The notes under the pieces: generated by a model
Seen by the model: only the letters and a program-made list of their open reading frames with translations
What the model was told of the DNA's origin: nothing
Database searches by the model: none
Position numbers and translations under genes: made by a program
In this document: piece by piece, positions 51,652-61,922 of the stretch
Numbering within the stretch: position 1 is the stretch's first letter
Layout of the letters: the number at the start of each line of letters is the position of its first letter
DNA from: Oscillospiraceae bacterium
GTDB taxonomy: Bacteria > Bacillota > Clostridia > Lachnospirales > Lachnospiraceae
Direction: 5' to 3'
Assembly: GCA_021771715.1 (NCBI GenBank)
Contig: JAETOO010000001.1
Coordinates: 1 to 64,000, forward strand
DNA: 64,000 nucleotides

Positions 51652-53487
51652 CTATTTCACTGTAAGCTTGCATTTTGCCCGGACTTTGCCGGCTTTTACG
51701 GTGATGGTCACGGTCCCTTTCTTTTTCGCAGTGATTTTCCCATTTTTATTGACAGTGGCAATTTTTTTGTTGGAAGAGACGAAGGTCAGCTTTTCCTTGC
51801 TTCCCGCCGGATAGAGCTTGGGTTTCAAGGTGAGTTTCTTCCCCTTTTTCAGCGTCTTTTGTGCCGGAACATTTTTGATGGATTCCACCTTTGGCCTTGA
51901 TACCGTGACTTTTATTTTGTAGGATTTCTTTCCGTACTTGACGGTAATCGTTGCCTTCCCGTAGGACTTTGCAGTAATTAATCCGCTGCGGGAAACAGTT
52001 GCCACTTTTTTCTTGGAGGAACTGTAAGTTACCTTCTTAGTGGTCTTTACGATCAGCTGGAGCTTCTTTCCCTTTTGGAGCGTGAAGGACTTCGCCAGAC
52101 CGCTGGATGCCGTCCCGCCGGACGCTGCATTGCTGCCGGATGCCGTCCCGCCAGATGCAACATTGCCGCCGGATGGTATGAGCTGGTATTCGTCACAGAG
52201 CAAGCACTCCCTTTTGTAAATCGCCGCTGAAGAAGCCGTGGCGGCCTTATAGCACGTTGTCTGAGCGGACCAGTAGTGCTGCGAGTACGCTTTACGGGCC
52301 AGATAGCCGCAGCGGGTGCAGCGCTGCTCCGTCAGGCAGTTCCTTGGCGGATAAGTATGGTACAGCTGTTCCCTTAATACCGTATTGCATTTTGTACATC
52401 TCTGTGGTTCGGTACAGGTAGCTGCGGGACCCGGCGTATGGCCGGTCACGCCGCTGAGCTCGATGTTGCACCTCCGACATTTGATCGCACTGGTACAGCC
52501 GGTGCCGTATGCTGCATGTCCCAGAGCCCCTGTCATGACTTCTCCGCATACCGTACATTTCTGGGGTTCGGTACAGGTGGCTGCGGGACCCGCCAAATGA
52601 GTGTGCGAGAAGTTCAGGTTGATGCCCACCGTAGAGACGCCCATATTGACAAGGTCGAACGTGGCCTGCCCGGGCTTTTTAATTTTTAATTTTATCGTCT
52701 GACCCCGTTCAAATTCCTGAAAATAGTCTGTCTCATACTGTCCGGCGCTGTTCACGAATGCGCTCCGTATACCGAAATCGCTCCCCCACAGAACTGTGAC
52801 CCTGTTTACGTTATTCGTATGGATGGGAACGACTTCCAGCATCTCATACGTATCCGCAGTGACCGCAGATCTCGAACAGAAAGACGAGGGGATGCTGTCT
52901 GCCCGGCTCATCCAGAGATTCAGACAGGTCCGGTCCACTTCAAGGATTCCCGTGCTGGGTGTCTGCCCAGTTCGTTTGTAATTCTCCGTGCCAGCTGTGT
53001 CAATAAACAGCTGTGTCCAGTAATAGGTGCCATTGTGGTAAAAGCATCCGACGCCTGTCTGCTTCCACCTGCTATCCAGAATGTTCGCTTTGTGGTCGCT
53101 CGAACCCATCCAGGCTGCCACAGCGCTGGCCGCTGTCGTCTGGCCGTAGGCAATGTTTTCACCTCTGGCTGTATTAGTTACCGTGATCACAGTGCTGCAG
53201 CTGCTGTTATTGGGCCTTGTATGGCTGAATAGAATTGCAAGCTCCCGTGCCCGCACCATTGCGCTTTGCTGAAGCTTCTGGTTCATCACCAGCGCCGACT
53301 TGCCGTTCTGGACCCGCTGTGCGTTCGCAGCCTCAAAAGCTGCATACGCCATATCATAATCCTCCGTCCCGGTGAGAAGGAGACTGCTTGTCTCAGCGGA
53401 ACAGCTCATGCCAAACACCAGCACAAAAAGCAGCGTGCACAGTATGACCATCCAAAGCTTTCCCGTGTGTGTTTTCTTTTCTTTCAT
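51652..53487 (-). CDS. Secreted CAP-domain protein with Cys-ribbon repeats and Big2 domains
   Basis: 611 residues from an ATG with GGAGG 8 bases upstream. Signal peptide with core LWMVILCTLLFVLVFGMS. CAP/SCP domain at about 45-165 (FSHTRP, GENIAYG, DHKANILDSRW, YWTQLF). A beta-rich stretch follows. At about 296-445 there are five C-x5-C-x2-C units (for example CTEPQKCTVC), spaced about 28-30 residues, like metal-binding ribbons. Then a Gly/Ser/Ala linker and two Big2 Ig-like domains (about 469-611) ending at the C-terminus. No LPXTG, so it is probably secreted or wall-associated through Big2. Function unknown. Confidence 0.88.
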   Translation of the reverse strand: MKEKKTHTGKLWMVILCTLLFVLVFGMSCSAETSSLLLTGTEDYDMAYAAFEAANAQRVQNGKSALVMNQKLQQSAMVRARELAILFSHTRPNNSSCSTVITVTNTARGENIAYGQTTAASAVAAWMGSSDHKANILDSRWKQTGVGCFYHNGTYYWTQLFIDTAGTENYKRTGQTPSTGILEVDRTCLNLWMSRADSIPSSFCSRSAVTADTYEMLEVVPIHTNNVNRVTVLWGSDFGIRSAFVNSAGQYETDYFQEFERGQTIKLKIKKPGQATFDLVNMGVSTVGINLNFSHTHLAGPAATCTEPQKCTVCGEVMTGALGHAAYGTGCTSAIKCRRCNIELSGVTGHTPGPAATCTEPQRCTKCNTVLREQLYHTYPPRNCLTEQRCTRCGYLARKAYSQHYWSAQTTCYKAATASSAAIYKRECLLCDEYQLIPSGGNVASGGTASGSNAASGGTASSGLAKSFTLQKGKKLQLIVKTTKKVTYSSSKKKVATVSRSGLITAKSYGKATITVKYGKKSYKIKVTVSRPKVESIKNVPAQKTLKKGKKLTLKPKLYPAGSKEKLTFVSSNKKIATVNKNGKITAKKKGTVTITVKAGKVRAKCKLTVK

Positions 53488-53535
53488 TCTGTAAACCTCC
53501 ACATACACTCATTTTCCCGCAGGCAAGGCCGGATC

Positions 53536-54258
53536 CTACCTTCTCCGCCTCGCGCGCCTGCGCACCCTTCTGACTCTGCCGCGCCGCTCCTTCTGCACGG
53601 TGCGGATTTCCGCCAGCAGTTCTTCATAGTCGCGCTCAAACAGCAGATCCGTGATCTGCCGCTTGAGCGTCTGCCCGGGGACGGCGGCGGCGATCTTCTC
53701 ACGCACGAACTGTTTGCTCTTGCTGCTGTATTTTGGCAGACCGTTCCACTCCTGCAGCCTTGAGAGCTCCGGCCGCCACAGAAGCTCCAGCTGCCGCTCG
53801 ATGCGCGCCCGCGGATTCGGAGCCGGGATCTGATCGATCTCGACGCGGATCGTCCTCGTTTCGGCCGCCGCAGTCCTCCCGGACTTCTCGCCAACTTCGC
53901 CTGTCTCATTCCAAGCCTCATCAGCTCTGCTCTGTGCTTCGTCCGCCTCTTCTGTCTCCTCGTACACGCAGATGATCCCCCAGTGCGGCGGGATATGGCG
54001 GTCTGCCCATCTGCGGTGGCTCTTGCCGACGACGAGATAATTCACATCGCACAGCTCGTCATAGTCCGCCGTCTGCGTCTTCAGCCGCGTGTAGCTGTCG
54101 CGGTCGCTCTTGATCTCGAACCCGATGATCTCCCCGTCGATCACACCGAGCACATCCGCCCTTGAATCTCCGGTCGTTTTCTCCTCGAAAATCCGGATCT
54201 TCCCGTAGAACTCTTCCAGGAAATCAAACAGCGGCTCCCGCATCTGCGCATCCAGCAT
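53536..54258 (-). CDS. PD-(D/E)XK protein, sce7726/MmcB-like
   Basis: 240 residues. The nuclease-like core is at about 30-80: SRADVLGVIDGEIIGFEIKSDRDSYTRL...Q, i.e. D, ExK and Q of the PD-(D/E)XK fold. This resembles the sce7726 and MmcB families, which are suspected DNA-repair factors. The last residues are almost pure arginine (RVRRVRRRARRRR), which suggests nucleic acid binding and is unusual. GGAGG lies 8 bases before the ATG. It begins 15 bases after the carboxylesterase gene, probably in one transcript. Confidence 0.78.
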   Translation of the reverse strand: MLDAQMREPLFDFLEEFYGKIRIFEEKTTGDSRADVLGVIDGEIIGFEIKSDRDSYTRLKTQTADYDELCDVNYLVVGKSHRRWADRHIPPHWGIICVYEETEEADEAQSRADEAWNETGEVGEKSGRTAAAETRTIRVEIDQIPAPNPRARIERQLELLWRPELSRLQEWNGLPKYSSKSKQFVREKIAAAVPGQTLKRQITDLLFERDYEELLAEIRTVQKERRGRVRRVRRRARRRR

Positions 54259-54273
54259 CTCTGACGCCTCCTC

Positions 54274-55824
54274 TCAGTGCTGCACTGCGCCGCGCTCCTC
54301 CTCGCCTGGCTTCGGCAGCGACTCGAGCAGTTCGATCAGCGCGTGGTCCACGTTGTGGCGGATCTCGCACGTCTCGTCGAGAATCATCACGGCCTCGTCC
54401 CCTGCCTGGCAGCGCGGCCACTCGACACCCTCGATTTTCGGGCTGCCCTCGCGCGCAAAGTTGATCCACGCACCGCATATCTGCTCCTGCAAGCGGAGTG
54501 AGCCCTCATCCTTGTTGCAGATCGGCACCTTGTCGATATTGTGGAAGACGAACGGGATCTCAGAGCAGTGCCATGCGACCTTTCCGTTGTAAATCGGGAA
54601 CTCGTACGTAAACTGGTAGGAGTACGTCACGGACTCCGCGCTCTTCGCGCGCTCCCGGATGAACGCGATCGTCGGCGCGCGGAATACGGTGTCTACCACC
54701 ATCGCATCCAGCAGACATTTGCCCGGATACGCCTGCTCAAACAGCGCGAGCACCTGCTCCGCCTTGTCCCCGTACCGCTTCCCGGCCTTCTCCAGCACCT
54801 GCTCGCGGGTCAGCTCCCACTTTTTGGCGACAGGCGGCAGGAAATCAAATTCCCCGAGCGCCGTGCCGATGAGCAGCGGGATCTGTTTCGCGTGCTCACG
54901 GAACCCGTGCCGCACCGGATCTCCCGCGTAAAGGCTGCCGATGTGGGGCTTGTTTCCCACGTAGCCGCCCTGCGCGGCGATCGCTGGAGCCACCTTGCGG
55001 TACGCCTCGGCCAAGGCCGCATACGGCAGCGTCTCCAGCTTTCCGACCTCCGCCGCCGTCAACCCGAGCTCCTCGAGCATCGCGCCGACGATCTGCGTGC
55101 CGTCCTGCTCCTCGATGTCGCCCATACCGCCTACGGCGTAGACACCGCTCTCGACGATGCCGCGATGGAACAGCCCGTCCGCCTCCGGCATCTGCATCAG
55201 CGTCCAGACCTTTGCACCGCCGCCCGACTGTCCGAACAAGGTCACATTGTCCGGGTCGCCGCCGAATCCGGCGATGTTGTCCCGGATCCACCGCAGCGCC
55301 ATGATGATGTCAAGGCTGCCCACATTCGCGGACTCCGCATATTGTTCTCCGAACGGCGACAGATCCAGATACCCAAGAATGTTCAGCCGGTGGTTCAGCG
55401 ACACCACGACGACATCCCCGTACTTGCTCATATTTTCCCCGTCGTACGCCAGCTGCTCGATCGAGGAGCCCGCGAAAAATCCGCCCCCGTGCAGCCACAC
55501 CATGACCGGGCGCTTCGCCTGCGGATCGATGCTCTGCGTCCAGACGTTCAGATACTGGCAGTGCTCATCCATCGGCCAGTACATGTGCGGCACCATCAGC
55601 TCCATCGACGGATGATCCTGCTCCATCAGCGGGCAGACGTAGCCGTAGGACTGCGCATCCTTCACACCCTCCCAGGGCGCTATTTCGCGCGGCCGCATAA
55701 AGCGCTCCGCGTCCGCATACTTGATCCCCTTGAAAATGAACGTGTCATTCCACACGTACCCGCGCAGCTTTCCGGCCTTCGTCTCCACCACCGGGTAGTC
55801 TTCCTTACATACAAATCGGTCCAT
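54274..55824 (-). CDS. Type B carboxylesterase
   Basis: 516 residues from ATG with GGAGG 5 bases upstream. Alpha/beta hydrolase: oxyanion-hole GGGFFAGS, nucleophile Ser in FGQSGGGAKV, and catalytic His in WHCSEIPFVFHN. No signal peptide, so cytoplasmic. It resembles para-nitrobenzyl esterases acting on small esters. The frame is open upstream to 55941 but has no ribosome site there. Confidence 0.93.
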   Translation of the reverse strand: MDRFVCKEDYPVVETKAGKLRGYVWNDTFIFKGIKYADAERFMRPREIAPWEGVKDAQSYGYVCPLMEQDHPSMELMVPHMYWPMDEHCQYLNVWTQSIDPQAKRPVMVWLHGGGFFAGSSIEQLAYDGENMSKYGDVVVVSLNHRLNILGYLDLSPFGEQYAESANVGSLDIIMALRWIRDNIAGFGGDPDNVTLFGQSGGGAKVWTLMQMPEADGLFHRGIVESGVYAVGGMGDIEEQDGTQIVGAMLEELGLTAAEVGKLETLPYAALAEAYRKVAPAIAAQGGYVGNKPHIGSLYAGDPVRHGFREHAKQIPLLIGTALGEFDFLPPVAKKWELTREQVLEKAGKRYGDKAEQVLALFEQAYPGKCLLDAMVVDTVFRAPTIAFIRERAKSAESVTYSYQFTYEFPIYNGKVAWHCSEIPFVFHNIDKVPICNKDEGSLRLQEQICGAWINFAREGSPKIEGVEWPRCQAGDEAVMILDETCEIRHNVDHALIELLESLPKPGEEERGAVQH

Positions 55825-56083
55825 GTCGTCCTCCTTTTTCTGCCCTGTCACGACACAGGAGCGGTTCCGCGCCACAGGCCGTTCCGGATCCGCCGCTCCA
55901 AGACTGTGGCCGCAGTTTCTCCTGCACCCCGTCCATATCACCAGTGCACTCTTGTAGCGCCATTATAACCCAGATTTTCTGCAAGGTCTACTTCAAATCT
56001 TCACTTTTTTCTGCCACTAATGCACACTGCTGTCCACGGCCTTACCGGCTTCAAAAAGCTCCTCCTCAAAAGACAGTAACTGC

Positions 56084-56133
56084 GTAAAGAACAGCAGGAA
56101 CCTCCGCATTCTCATCCGCGGCAGTTCCTGCTG
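56084..56133 (-). terminator. Terminator of valS
   Basis: Minus-strand CAGCAGGAAC/GTTCCTGCTG stem (56124-56133 with 56092-56101) followed by TTCTTT. It lies about 100 bases after the valS stop. Apart from this, 55825-56234 shows no gene or other feature. Confidence 0.8.
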
Positions 56134-56234
56134 GTTTTCCTTTCTTTCTGTTATCGTCAGGGCATCCCTTGCTTCTGCTCAGCTTTTGCAGCGGCAGAAC
56201 ATTTTATCTGCACTCTGATACGCACTTAATACGA

Positions 56235-58880
56235 TCACGCCAGCTGCGCGAGCCGCACCTTCACCTGCTCCATCATCTGCGTGTATTTCTCGAGCTTTGC
56301 CTTCTCCTCGTCGATCTTCGCCTGCGGCGCCTTGCTGATGAAGCGCTCATTGCCGAGCATCCCGTTGACGCGGGCGAGCTCCTTCGTCAGCCGCTCCTCC
56401 TCCTTCTTCAGACGCTCGATCTCCTTGTCGATGTCGACGAGCTCCGCGAACGGCAGGTACAGCACCGCGTCCGGAATCACCGCCGACACGGCATCCTCGC
56501 CGATGCCGCTCTTGTCGGACTGTACGTGCACGCTGCTCGCATAGCCGAGCGTCGCGAAGAAGACGCTGCCGCTCTCAAATATCTCGCGGACCTCCGGGTT
56601 CTCCGACACGACGAATACCTGCGCCTTCCTGCTCGGCGGCACATTCATGCCGGTGCGCAGGTTCCGGATCGCGCGGACCGCCTCCTTGATCGCCTCGACC
56701 TCTTTCTCTTCCTTCTCAAAGCTCCACGCTGCCTGATACTCCGGCCACGCGGAGATCATGATCGACTCCTCCTCCGGGTGCAGCGTGCAGAAAATCTCCT
56801 CTGTGATAAACGGCATGTACGGGTGCAGCAGCTTCAGCGCGTTCGTCAGCACCGTCTTTAAGGTCCAGAGCGCCGCCGATTTCGTCGTGTCCGTCTCGCT
56901 ATAGAGACGCGGCTTCACCATCTCGATGTACCAGTCGCAGAACTCCTCCCAGATGAAATCGTAGACCTTCTGCACCGCGATGCCGAGCTCGTACTTGTCG
57001 AGGTTCTCGGTCACCTCCTGCGCGAGCATGTTCACCTTCGAGAGGATCCACTTGTCCGCGCCGGTCAGCTGCTCTGCGCTCATCTCCTGCGGCACCTCGG
57101 CCCGCTCCAGGTTCATCATGATAAAGCGCGATGCGTTCCACACCTTGTTCGCGAAGTTCCTGGACGCCTCGACGCGCTCCATGTAGAAACGCATGTCGTT
57201 GCCCGGTGCATTTCCGGTCATCAGCGTCAGCCGCAGCGCGTCCGCGCCGTACTGGTCGATGATCTCGAGCGGATCGATCCCGTTGCCCAGCGATTTGCTC
57301 ATCTTGCGGCCCTGCGAGTCGCGCACCAGGCCGTGGATCAGCACGTGGTGGAACGGTGTCTCGCCGGTCTGCTCCAGCGCGGAAAATACCATGCGGATGA
57401 CCCAGAAGAAGATGATGTCGTAGCCGGTCACCAGCACATCCGTCGGGTAGAAATACTCCAGCTCCGGCGTCTTTTCCGGCCAGCCAAGCGTCGAGAACGG
57501 CCACAGCGCCGAGCTGAACCAGGTGTCCAACGTATCCTCATCCTGCGTAAAATGCGTGCAGCCGCACTTCGGGCAGACCTTCGGCATCTCGCGCGCGACC
57601 ACGGTCTCACCGCACTCGTCGCAGTAGTAGGCCGGGATCCGGTGGCCCCACCAGAGCTGACGGGAGATACACCAGTCGCGGATATTTTCCAGCCAGTGCA
57701 GGTAGATCTTTCCGAACCGTTCCGGCACGAACTGCAGCGAACCGTTTTTGAGCGCCTCGATCGCCGGCTTCGCCATCTCGTCCATCTTCACGAACCACTG
57801 CGGCTTGACCATAGGCTCCACCGTCGTCTTGCAGCGGTCATGCGTCCCGACGTTGTGGGAGTGCGGAACGACCTTCACGAGCAGCCCGAGCTCCTCGAGA
57901 TCGTGCACGATCGCCTTGCGCGCCTCATAGCGCTCCATGCCCGCGTACTTGCCGCCGAGCTCATTGATCGTCGCGTCGTCGTTCATGATGTTGATCTCCG
58001 GCAGACTGTGGCGCTTGCCGACCTCAAAGTCGTTCGGGTCGTGCGCCGGGGTGATCTTCACGCAGCCCGTGCCGAACTCCTTGTCCACGTACGCGTCTGC
58101 GATCACCGGGATCTGGCGGCCGGTCAGCGGCAGCTCGAGCATTTTCCCTACGAGGTGCTGATAGCGCTCATCCTCCGGGTTCACCGCGACCGCGGTATCG
58201 CCCAGCAGCGTCTCCGGGCGCGTTGTCGCGATCTCCACGTACTTGCCCTCTTCCCCGACGATCGGATAGTTGATGTGCCAGAAGAAGCCGTCCTGATCGA
58301 CGTGCTCCACCTCGGCGTCCGAGATCGAAGTCTGGCAGACCGGACACCAGTTGATGATCCGGGAACCCTTGTAGATGTAGCCTTTCTCATACAGCCGGAT
58401 GAAGACCTCCTTCACCGCCTCCGAGCAGCCCTCGTCCATCGTGAACCGCTCTCTGTCCCAGTCCGCGGACGCGCCGAGCTTCTTCAGCTGGTTCGTGATC
58501 TTTCCGCCGTACTCTTCCTTCCACTGCCATGCATATTTCAGGAATTCCTCACGGCCGATCGCATCCTTGTCGATGCCCTGCTCCTTGAGCTTCGCCGTCA
58601 CCTTCACCTCGGTCGCGATCGCCGCGTGGTCGGTGCCCGGCTGCCAGAGCGTCTCGTAGCCCTGCATCCGCTTGAACCGGATCAGGATGTCCTGCATCGT
58701 CTCATCCAGCGCATGGCCCATGTGCAGCTGGCCTGTCACGTTTGGCGGCGGGATGACGATCGTGAACGGTTTCTTGTCCGGGTTCACCTCGGCGTGAAAA
58801 TACTTCTTGTCCAGCCATTTCTGATAGATTCTGTCCTCAAGGCCCTTCGGGTCATAGGTCTTGGCCAATTCCTTGCTCAT
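56235..58880 (-). CDS. valS: Valyl-tRNA synthetase
   Basis: 881 residues, the usual length, charging tRNA-Val with valine and editing threonine. ATG at 58880 has AGGAG 6 bases upstream. HIGH motif as HMGH in [14 protein letters not shown] (about residue 54), editing domain with [23 protein letters not shown] motif in [14 protein letters not shown] (about 527), and a C-terminal coiled coil ([20 protein letters not shown]). It is preceded by a T-box leader, so expression follows tRNA-Val charging. Confidence 0.98.
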   Translation of the reverse strand: MSKELAKTYDPKGLEDRIYQKWLDKKYFHAEVNPDKKPFTIVIPPPNVTGQLHMGHALDETMQDILIRFKRMQGYETLWQPGTDHAAIATEVKVTAKLKEQGIDKDAIGREEFLKYAWQWKEEYGGKITNQLKKLGASADWDRERFTMDEGCSEAVKEVFIRLYEKGYIYKGSRIINWCPVCQTSISDAEVEHVDQDGFFWHINYPIVGEEGKYVEIATTRPETLLGDTAVAVNPEDERYQHLVGKMLELPLTGRQIPVIADAYVDKEFGTGCVKITPAHDPNDFEVGKRHSLPEINIMNDDATINELGGKYAGMERYEARKAIVHDLEELGLLVKVVPHSHNVGTHDRCKTTVEPMVKPQWFVKMDEMAKPAIEALKNGSLQFVPERFGKIYLHWLENIRDWCISRQLWWGHRIPAYYCDECGETVVAREMPKVCPKCGCTHFTQDEDTLDTWFSSALWPFSTLGWPEKTPELEYFYPTDVLVTGYDIIFFWVIRMVFSALEQTGETPFHHVLIHGLVRDSQGRKMSKSLGNGIDPLEIIDQYGADALRLTLMTGNAPGNDMRFYMERVEASRNFANKVWNASRFIMMNLERAEVPQEMSAEQLTGADKWILSKVNMLAQEVTENLDKYELGIAVQKVYDFIWEEFCDWYIEMVKPRLYSETDTTKSAALWTLKTVLTNALKLLHPYMPFITEEIFCTLHPEEESIMISAWPEYQAAWSFEKEEKEVEAIKEAVRAIRNLRTGMNVPPSRKAQVFVVSENPEVREIFESGSVFFATLGYASSVHVQSDKSGIGEDAVSAVIPDAVLYLPFAELVDIDKEIERLKKEEERLTKELARVNGMLGNERFISKAPQAKIDEEKAKLEKYTQMMEQVKVRLAQLA

Positions 58881-58917
58881 ATGGTTCTCCTTTCTCTGTT
58901 TCGCGGGAATAAAAAAA

Positions 58918-59235
58918 CGCCCTCCGCACATCTTAGTGCAAAGGGCGAATGTCTCGCGGTACCACCTTTTCTTACGACGCCGCTGCCTGACCGGATCCCG
59001 GATCTGCCTGCTCACTGCATGCCTCCGACTCTCCCGTCCGCCTGCTCGCGCCGCATCTTACTTCTCCTGTAACGGGAAGTCCCGGAGCCGCCTACGCATC
59101 CAGTTCCGGACTTCAGCCGCTCAGTTCAAAAGCCACGTTCCGCATCCGCTCTCCCGGACGGCCTTTCAGCCGGTGAACCGTCCTCTCTGTCGGCGCCTGA
59201 CGCGTACTCCTCTTTCTCACTACTTTTCTCTCAAT
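58918..59235 (-). promoter_or_regulatory. T-box riboswitch of valS
   Basis: The T-box sequence AAAAGGTGGTACCGCGAG lies at 58953-58970 (minus strand), followed by the terminator hairpin CGCCCT/AGGGCG (58918-58947) and a run of seven U. Near the 5' end AGTACGCGT can pair with ATGCG, placing GAAC and then GTG (59134-59136) where the specifier codon should sit, a Val codon. Binding of uncharged tRNA-Val would stabilise the antiterminator and switch valS on. The element is class I transcriptional. Confidence 0.93.
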
Positions 59236-59241
59236 GGTGTT

Positions 59242-59270
59242 ATCTTAGCGAAGCAGGGGCGATTTGTCAA
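59242..59270 (-). promoter_or_regulatory. Promoter of the T-box/valS unit
   Basis: Minus-strand TTGACA at 59265-59270, a 17-base spacer and TAAGAT at 59242-59247. Confidence 0.88.
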
Positions 59271-59350
59271 GCCTTTTTTCCACACACCCTCTTTCCTTCG
59301 CCTGCATTCTGTGCAGTCTTCCTCGTTTCTCAACCGTCTGCGAACGAATT

Positions 59351-60985
59351 TTACAAATACCCGCGCTGCAAATCATATACCCACGTAAACTGCCTTTTCC
59401 GCTCCTGCGTAAGATGATGGCTCACCAAAATCAGTGTCAGTTCGGGGTTGGCAAGCAGGCTCTTTTCCACGATATCTGCGTTCTCCCGGTCCAGAGCGCT
59501 GGTTCCCTCGTCCACCAGCAGGATGGAACGGTCATGGATCAGCGCCCTGGCGATCGCCACACGCTGCCTCTGTCCGCCGGAAAGATTGCCGCCTTCCTCT
59601 CCCACGATGGTGTCCAGGCCATCCTGCATGGAAGTCAGATCACCCATGAGGGCGCTGTCCCGCAAAGCTTTTTCCATCTGCGCATCCGTAAATGTCTCGC
59701 CCAGAGTGATATTGTCCCGGATGGTGGTTTTGAACAGGAAGACGTTCTGCCCTATGTAGCTCATCTGTGTTTGCAGCTGCTCCGGCGCAACGTCTTTCGC
59801 ATTTATGCCATCGAAACAGATGGTACCTCCGTAGTCAGGCAGCCAGCCGAGCAGCAGCTTCAGCAGCGTGGATTTCCCACATCCGGAAGGACCGGTGATA
59901 GCGTACTTCCCACCCTTTTTAAACCGGAGAGACAAGTCCTGCACAACGGCTCGCTCACCGTACCGGAAACAAAGATGTTCCACGGTGATCGCACTGCCAA
60001 GCCGGGACAGATCCGCGCCTGGTTCGGCCTCCTCAACCTGGAGGGCAATTTTCTCAAAATAGGGGCCTGCGGAAGCGAATGAGAGCAGCAACCCCGCCAT
60101 ACTTCCCAGGCTGTTGGACAACATCCCGCACAGATTCCCGCCTGCAGCCAGGGACCCGACCTGCGTATAACCCCATATGGCCAGCATGCCCACCAGCCCG
60201 GTGATCAACATCTGGCAGATCACGTTGACGCAGCTCACCCCGGCCCCCGCAAAACCCTTGACACAGGACAGGCGGAATTTCGGCTTTTCGATCTGATCAC
60301 TTGCCTGGCTTGTCCCCTGCAGGAAGCGCTTTTTCCGGCCAAAGGACTGCAGCACATCCCAGCCCGAGAGCAGATCTTTGAACACGCTCGTTGCCGCAGC
60401 CTGTTCTCTGGCGCAGACGTCCCCCAGTTTTTCCATCCGATTATGGAACAGCTGAGGAACAAACACCATTACCACAGTAGTCACCAGCGCTGCCAAAAGC
60501 AGTGACCAGTGCAGCGTCAGCAACGCAATCACACAAAACACTGAGGTGCCCGCCGCACCCGCAAATTGGAAGAATGGTTTCCATGCCAGAGTTTCCATCT
60601 GGTTCACGTCATTGGTAAAGCGGGAAAGGTATTCTCCTGTGGCAGCACTGTGATACTGGCTATGGTTCATGTGAAGCAGGGTGGCAGCCACATCCGCCCG
60701 GACAGCGTTGTTCAGCTTGCGGATGACCCGGCCCTGCAGCATTTCATTCAGGGAGCTGACGGTTATGATCAGGAACCAGGCTCCCGCCAAAATAAGCATC
60801 CATCGCATAAGGCCGGCCATATCACCCTCAAATACCCGCTGGAATACCTCTGCTGTGATCAGGCTGGAAACAGCCTGCAGCCCGCAGATGATCAGCAGCG
60901 GCAGCAAGGCCAGGAGCACGGAGCCTTTAAATTTAATAAGGTAGTGTGTCATAGTAACTGCAGTTTTTTTATTATCCTTTTTCAT
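59351..60985 (-). CDS. ABC exporter, membrane and ATPase domains fused
   Basis: 544 residues from ATG preceded by GGGGAGG. N-terminal six-helix exporter domain (FKGSVLLALLPLLIICGLQAV onward to about 310), then the ATPase: Walker [17 protein letters not shown], signature LSGGQRQRVAIARAL, Walker B ILLVDEGTSALD, H-loop VSHH. It overlaps the upstream XRE regulator gene by 14 bases, so the two form one operon. A half transporter like this works as a dimer; it may export a drug or a peptide. No precursor peptide gene is seen nearby. Confidence 0.92.
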   Translation of the reverse strand: MKKDNKKTAVTMTHYLIKFKGSVLLALLPLLIICGLQAVSSLITAEVFQRVFEGDMAGLMRWMLILAGAWFLIITVSSLNEMLQGRVIRKLNNAVRADVAATLLHMNHSQYHSAATGEYLSRFTNDVNQMETLAWKPFFQFAGAAGTSVFCVIALLTLHWSLLLAALVTTVVMVFVPQLFHNRMEKLGDVCAREQAAATSVFKDLLSGWDVLQSFGRKKRFLQGTSQASDQIEKPKFRLSCVKGFAGAGVSCVNVICQMLITGLVGMLAIWGYTQVGSLAAGGNLCGMLSNSLGSMAGLLLSFASAGPYFEKIALQVEEAEPGADLSRLGSAITVEHLCFRYGERAVVQDLSLRFKKGGKYAITGPSGCGKSTLLKLLLGWLPDYGGTICFDGINAKDVAPEQLQTQMSYIGQNVFLFKTTIRDNITLGETFTDAQMEKALRDSALMGDLTSMQDGLDTIVGEEGGNLSGGQRQRVAIARALIHDRSILLVDEGTSALDRENADIVEKSLLANPELTLILVSHHLTQERKRQFTWVYDLQRGYL

Positions 60986-61862
60986 GCTCGGCCTCCCCAC
61001 GTTTTCTCCATCTTTCCCCTCGCAGCAGCGGGTTCTCATCTTCGTACATATACATATAATTGAAACCGGTCTGCATAAAGCTCCGGGCAGTGAACAGAAA
61101 AGGAACAAGGCTTATAGGCTCCGCCAGTCGATATGCCTTGACCTCGCCTTCCTCCAGTTCCAGATCCATAGACCACAAAACGTTCATTTTTGACAGTTCC
61201 TCCAACAGCTCGACCACGTTCTCATGGGGGAGGTCCAACTGCTTTGACACCGCTTCCGGTATAAAATACTTGGATTTCCTGCTGTAGAGCTCTTCTAAAA
61301 GCTCCAGACAGCCCGGCTTCGCCAGCAGCTCAAATAGCTTTCGATAATCCTCCATTGGCGCGAAGTAGGCAGCGTAGCCCTCTTTGGGCTCCGGCCAGAG
61401 CGTAACAAAACTCATATCCTCTGCGTGGACATCCATCAAAAGGCCTCCGCCGCCGCCGAGCTGAGAGTACATCATCTGGTCCGAATATGCCGGTCCGGAA
61501 CGGCAGGATTTGAGATACTCCATCCTGGGTATCTCCAGCCCGCCTGGCAGAAAGCATTTGATGGATGACCAAACCAGCCGGCAAAACTGATTCATACGCT
61601 CCATCTCCGGGAAAGAAAAGAGCCAGTTGCTCACTGCCGTTTCCACGTTGATTTTATTGCCGCCCTCCAGCCCAAAAAGCGCGTCGATTGTGACACCCAG
61701 CTTTTCGGCCAGTACCGGCAGCAGTTCCACATCCGGCGCGCCGCCTTTTTCCCATTTCCCAACTGCCTGTGAGGATACCCCCACCATCTTACCCAGCTGC
61801 TCCTGGGTAAGGCCTCGCTCTTTACGCAACGCGGCAATGCGTTCACTCAGCAGACCTGACAT
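60972..61862 (-). CDS. XRE family regulator with C-terminal effector region
   Basis: 296 residues from ATG with AAGGA upstream. HTH at about 1-65 (LTQEQLGKMVGVSSQAVGKWEKGG), then a 230-residue region unrelated to DNA binding, which includes a predicted second winged-helix-like part (YFIPEAVSKQLDLPHENVVELLEEL). It overlaps the ABC exporter gene, so it probably controls it. AATCCAACC direct repeats in its own promoter suggest autoregulation. Confidence 0.88.
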   Translation of the reverse strand: MSGLLSERIAALRKERGLTQEQLGKMVGVSSQAVGKWEKGGAPDVELLPVLAEKLGVTIDALFGLEGGNKINVETAVSNWLFSFPEMERMNQFCRLVWSSIKCFLPGGLEIPRMEYLKSCRSGPAYSDQMMYSQLGGGGGLLMDVHAEDMSFVTLWPEPKEGYAAYFAPMEDYRKLFELLAKPGCLELLEELYSRKSKYFIPEAVSKQLDLPHENVVELLEELSKMNVLWSMDLELEEGEVKAYRLAEPISLVPFLFTARSFMQTGFNYMYMYEDENPLLRGERWRKRGEAEHEKG

Positions 61863-61893
61863 AGCAGCACCGTCCTTTCGTTTGTTTGGTTGG

Positions 61894-61922
61894 ATTGTAC
61901 CAAAAGTGACGGTTGGATTCAA
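61894..61922 (-). promoter_or_regulatory. Promoter of XRE-ABC operon with repeated operator
   Basis: Minus-strand TTGAAT at 61917-61922, a 17-base spacer and TACAAT at 61894-61899. AATCCAACC occurs twice in direct orientation (61888-61896 and 61911-61919), 23 bases apart, one over the -10 and one over the -35 element. Confidence 0.75.

Noticed and set aside
54541-55968. Plus-strand frame opposite the carboxylesterase
   Set aside because: Shadow; composition biased to His, Arg, Leu, no start signal.
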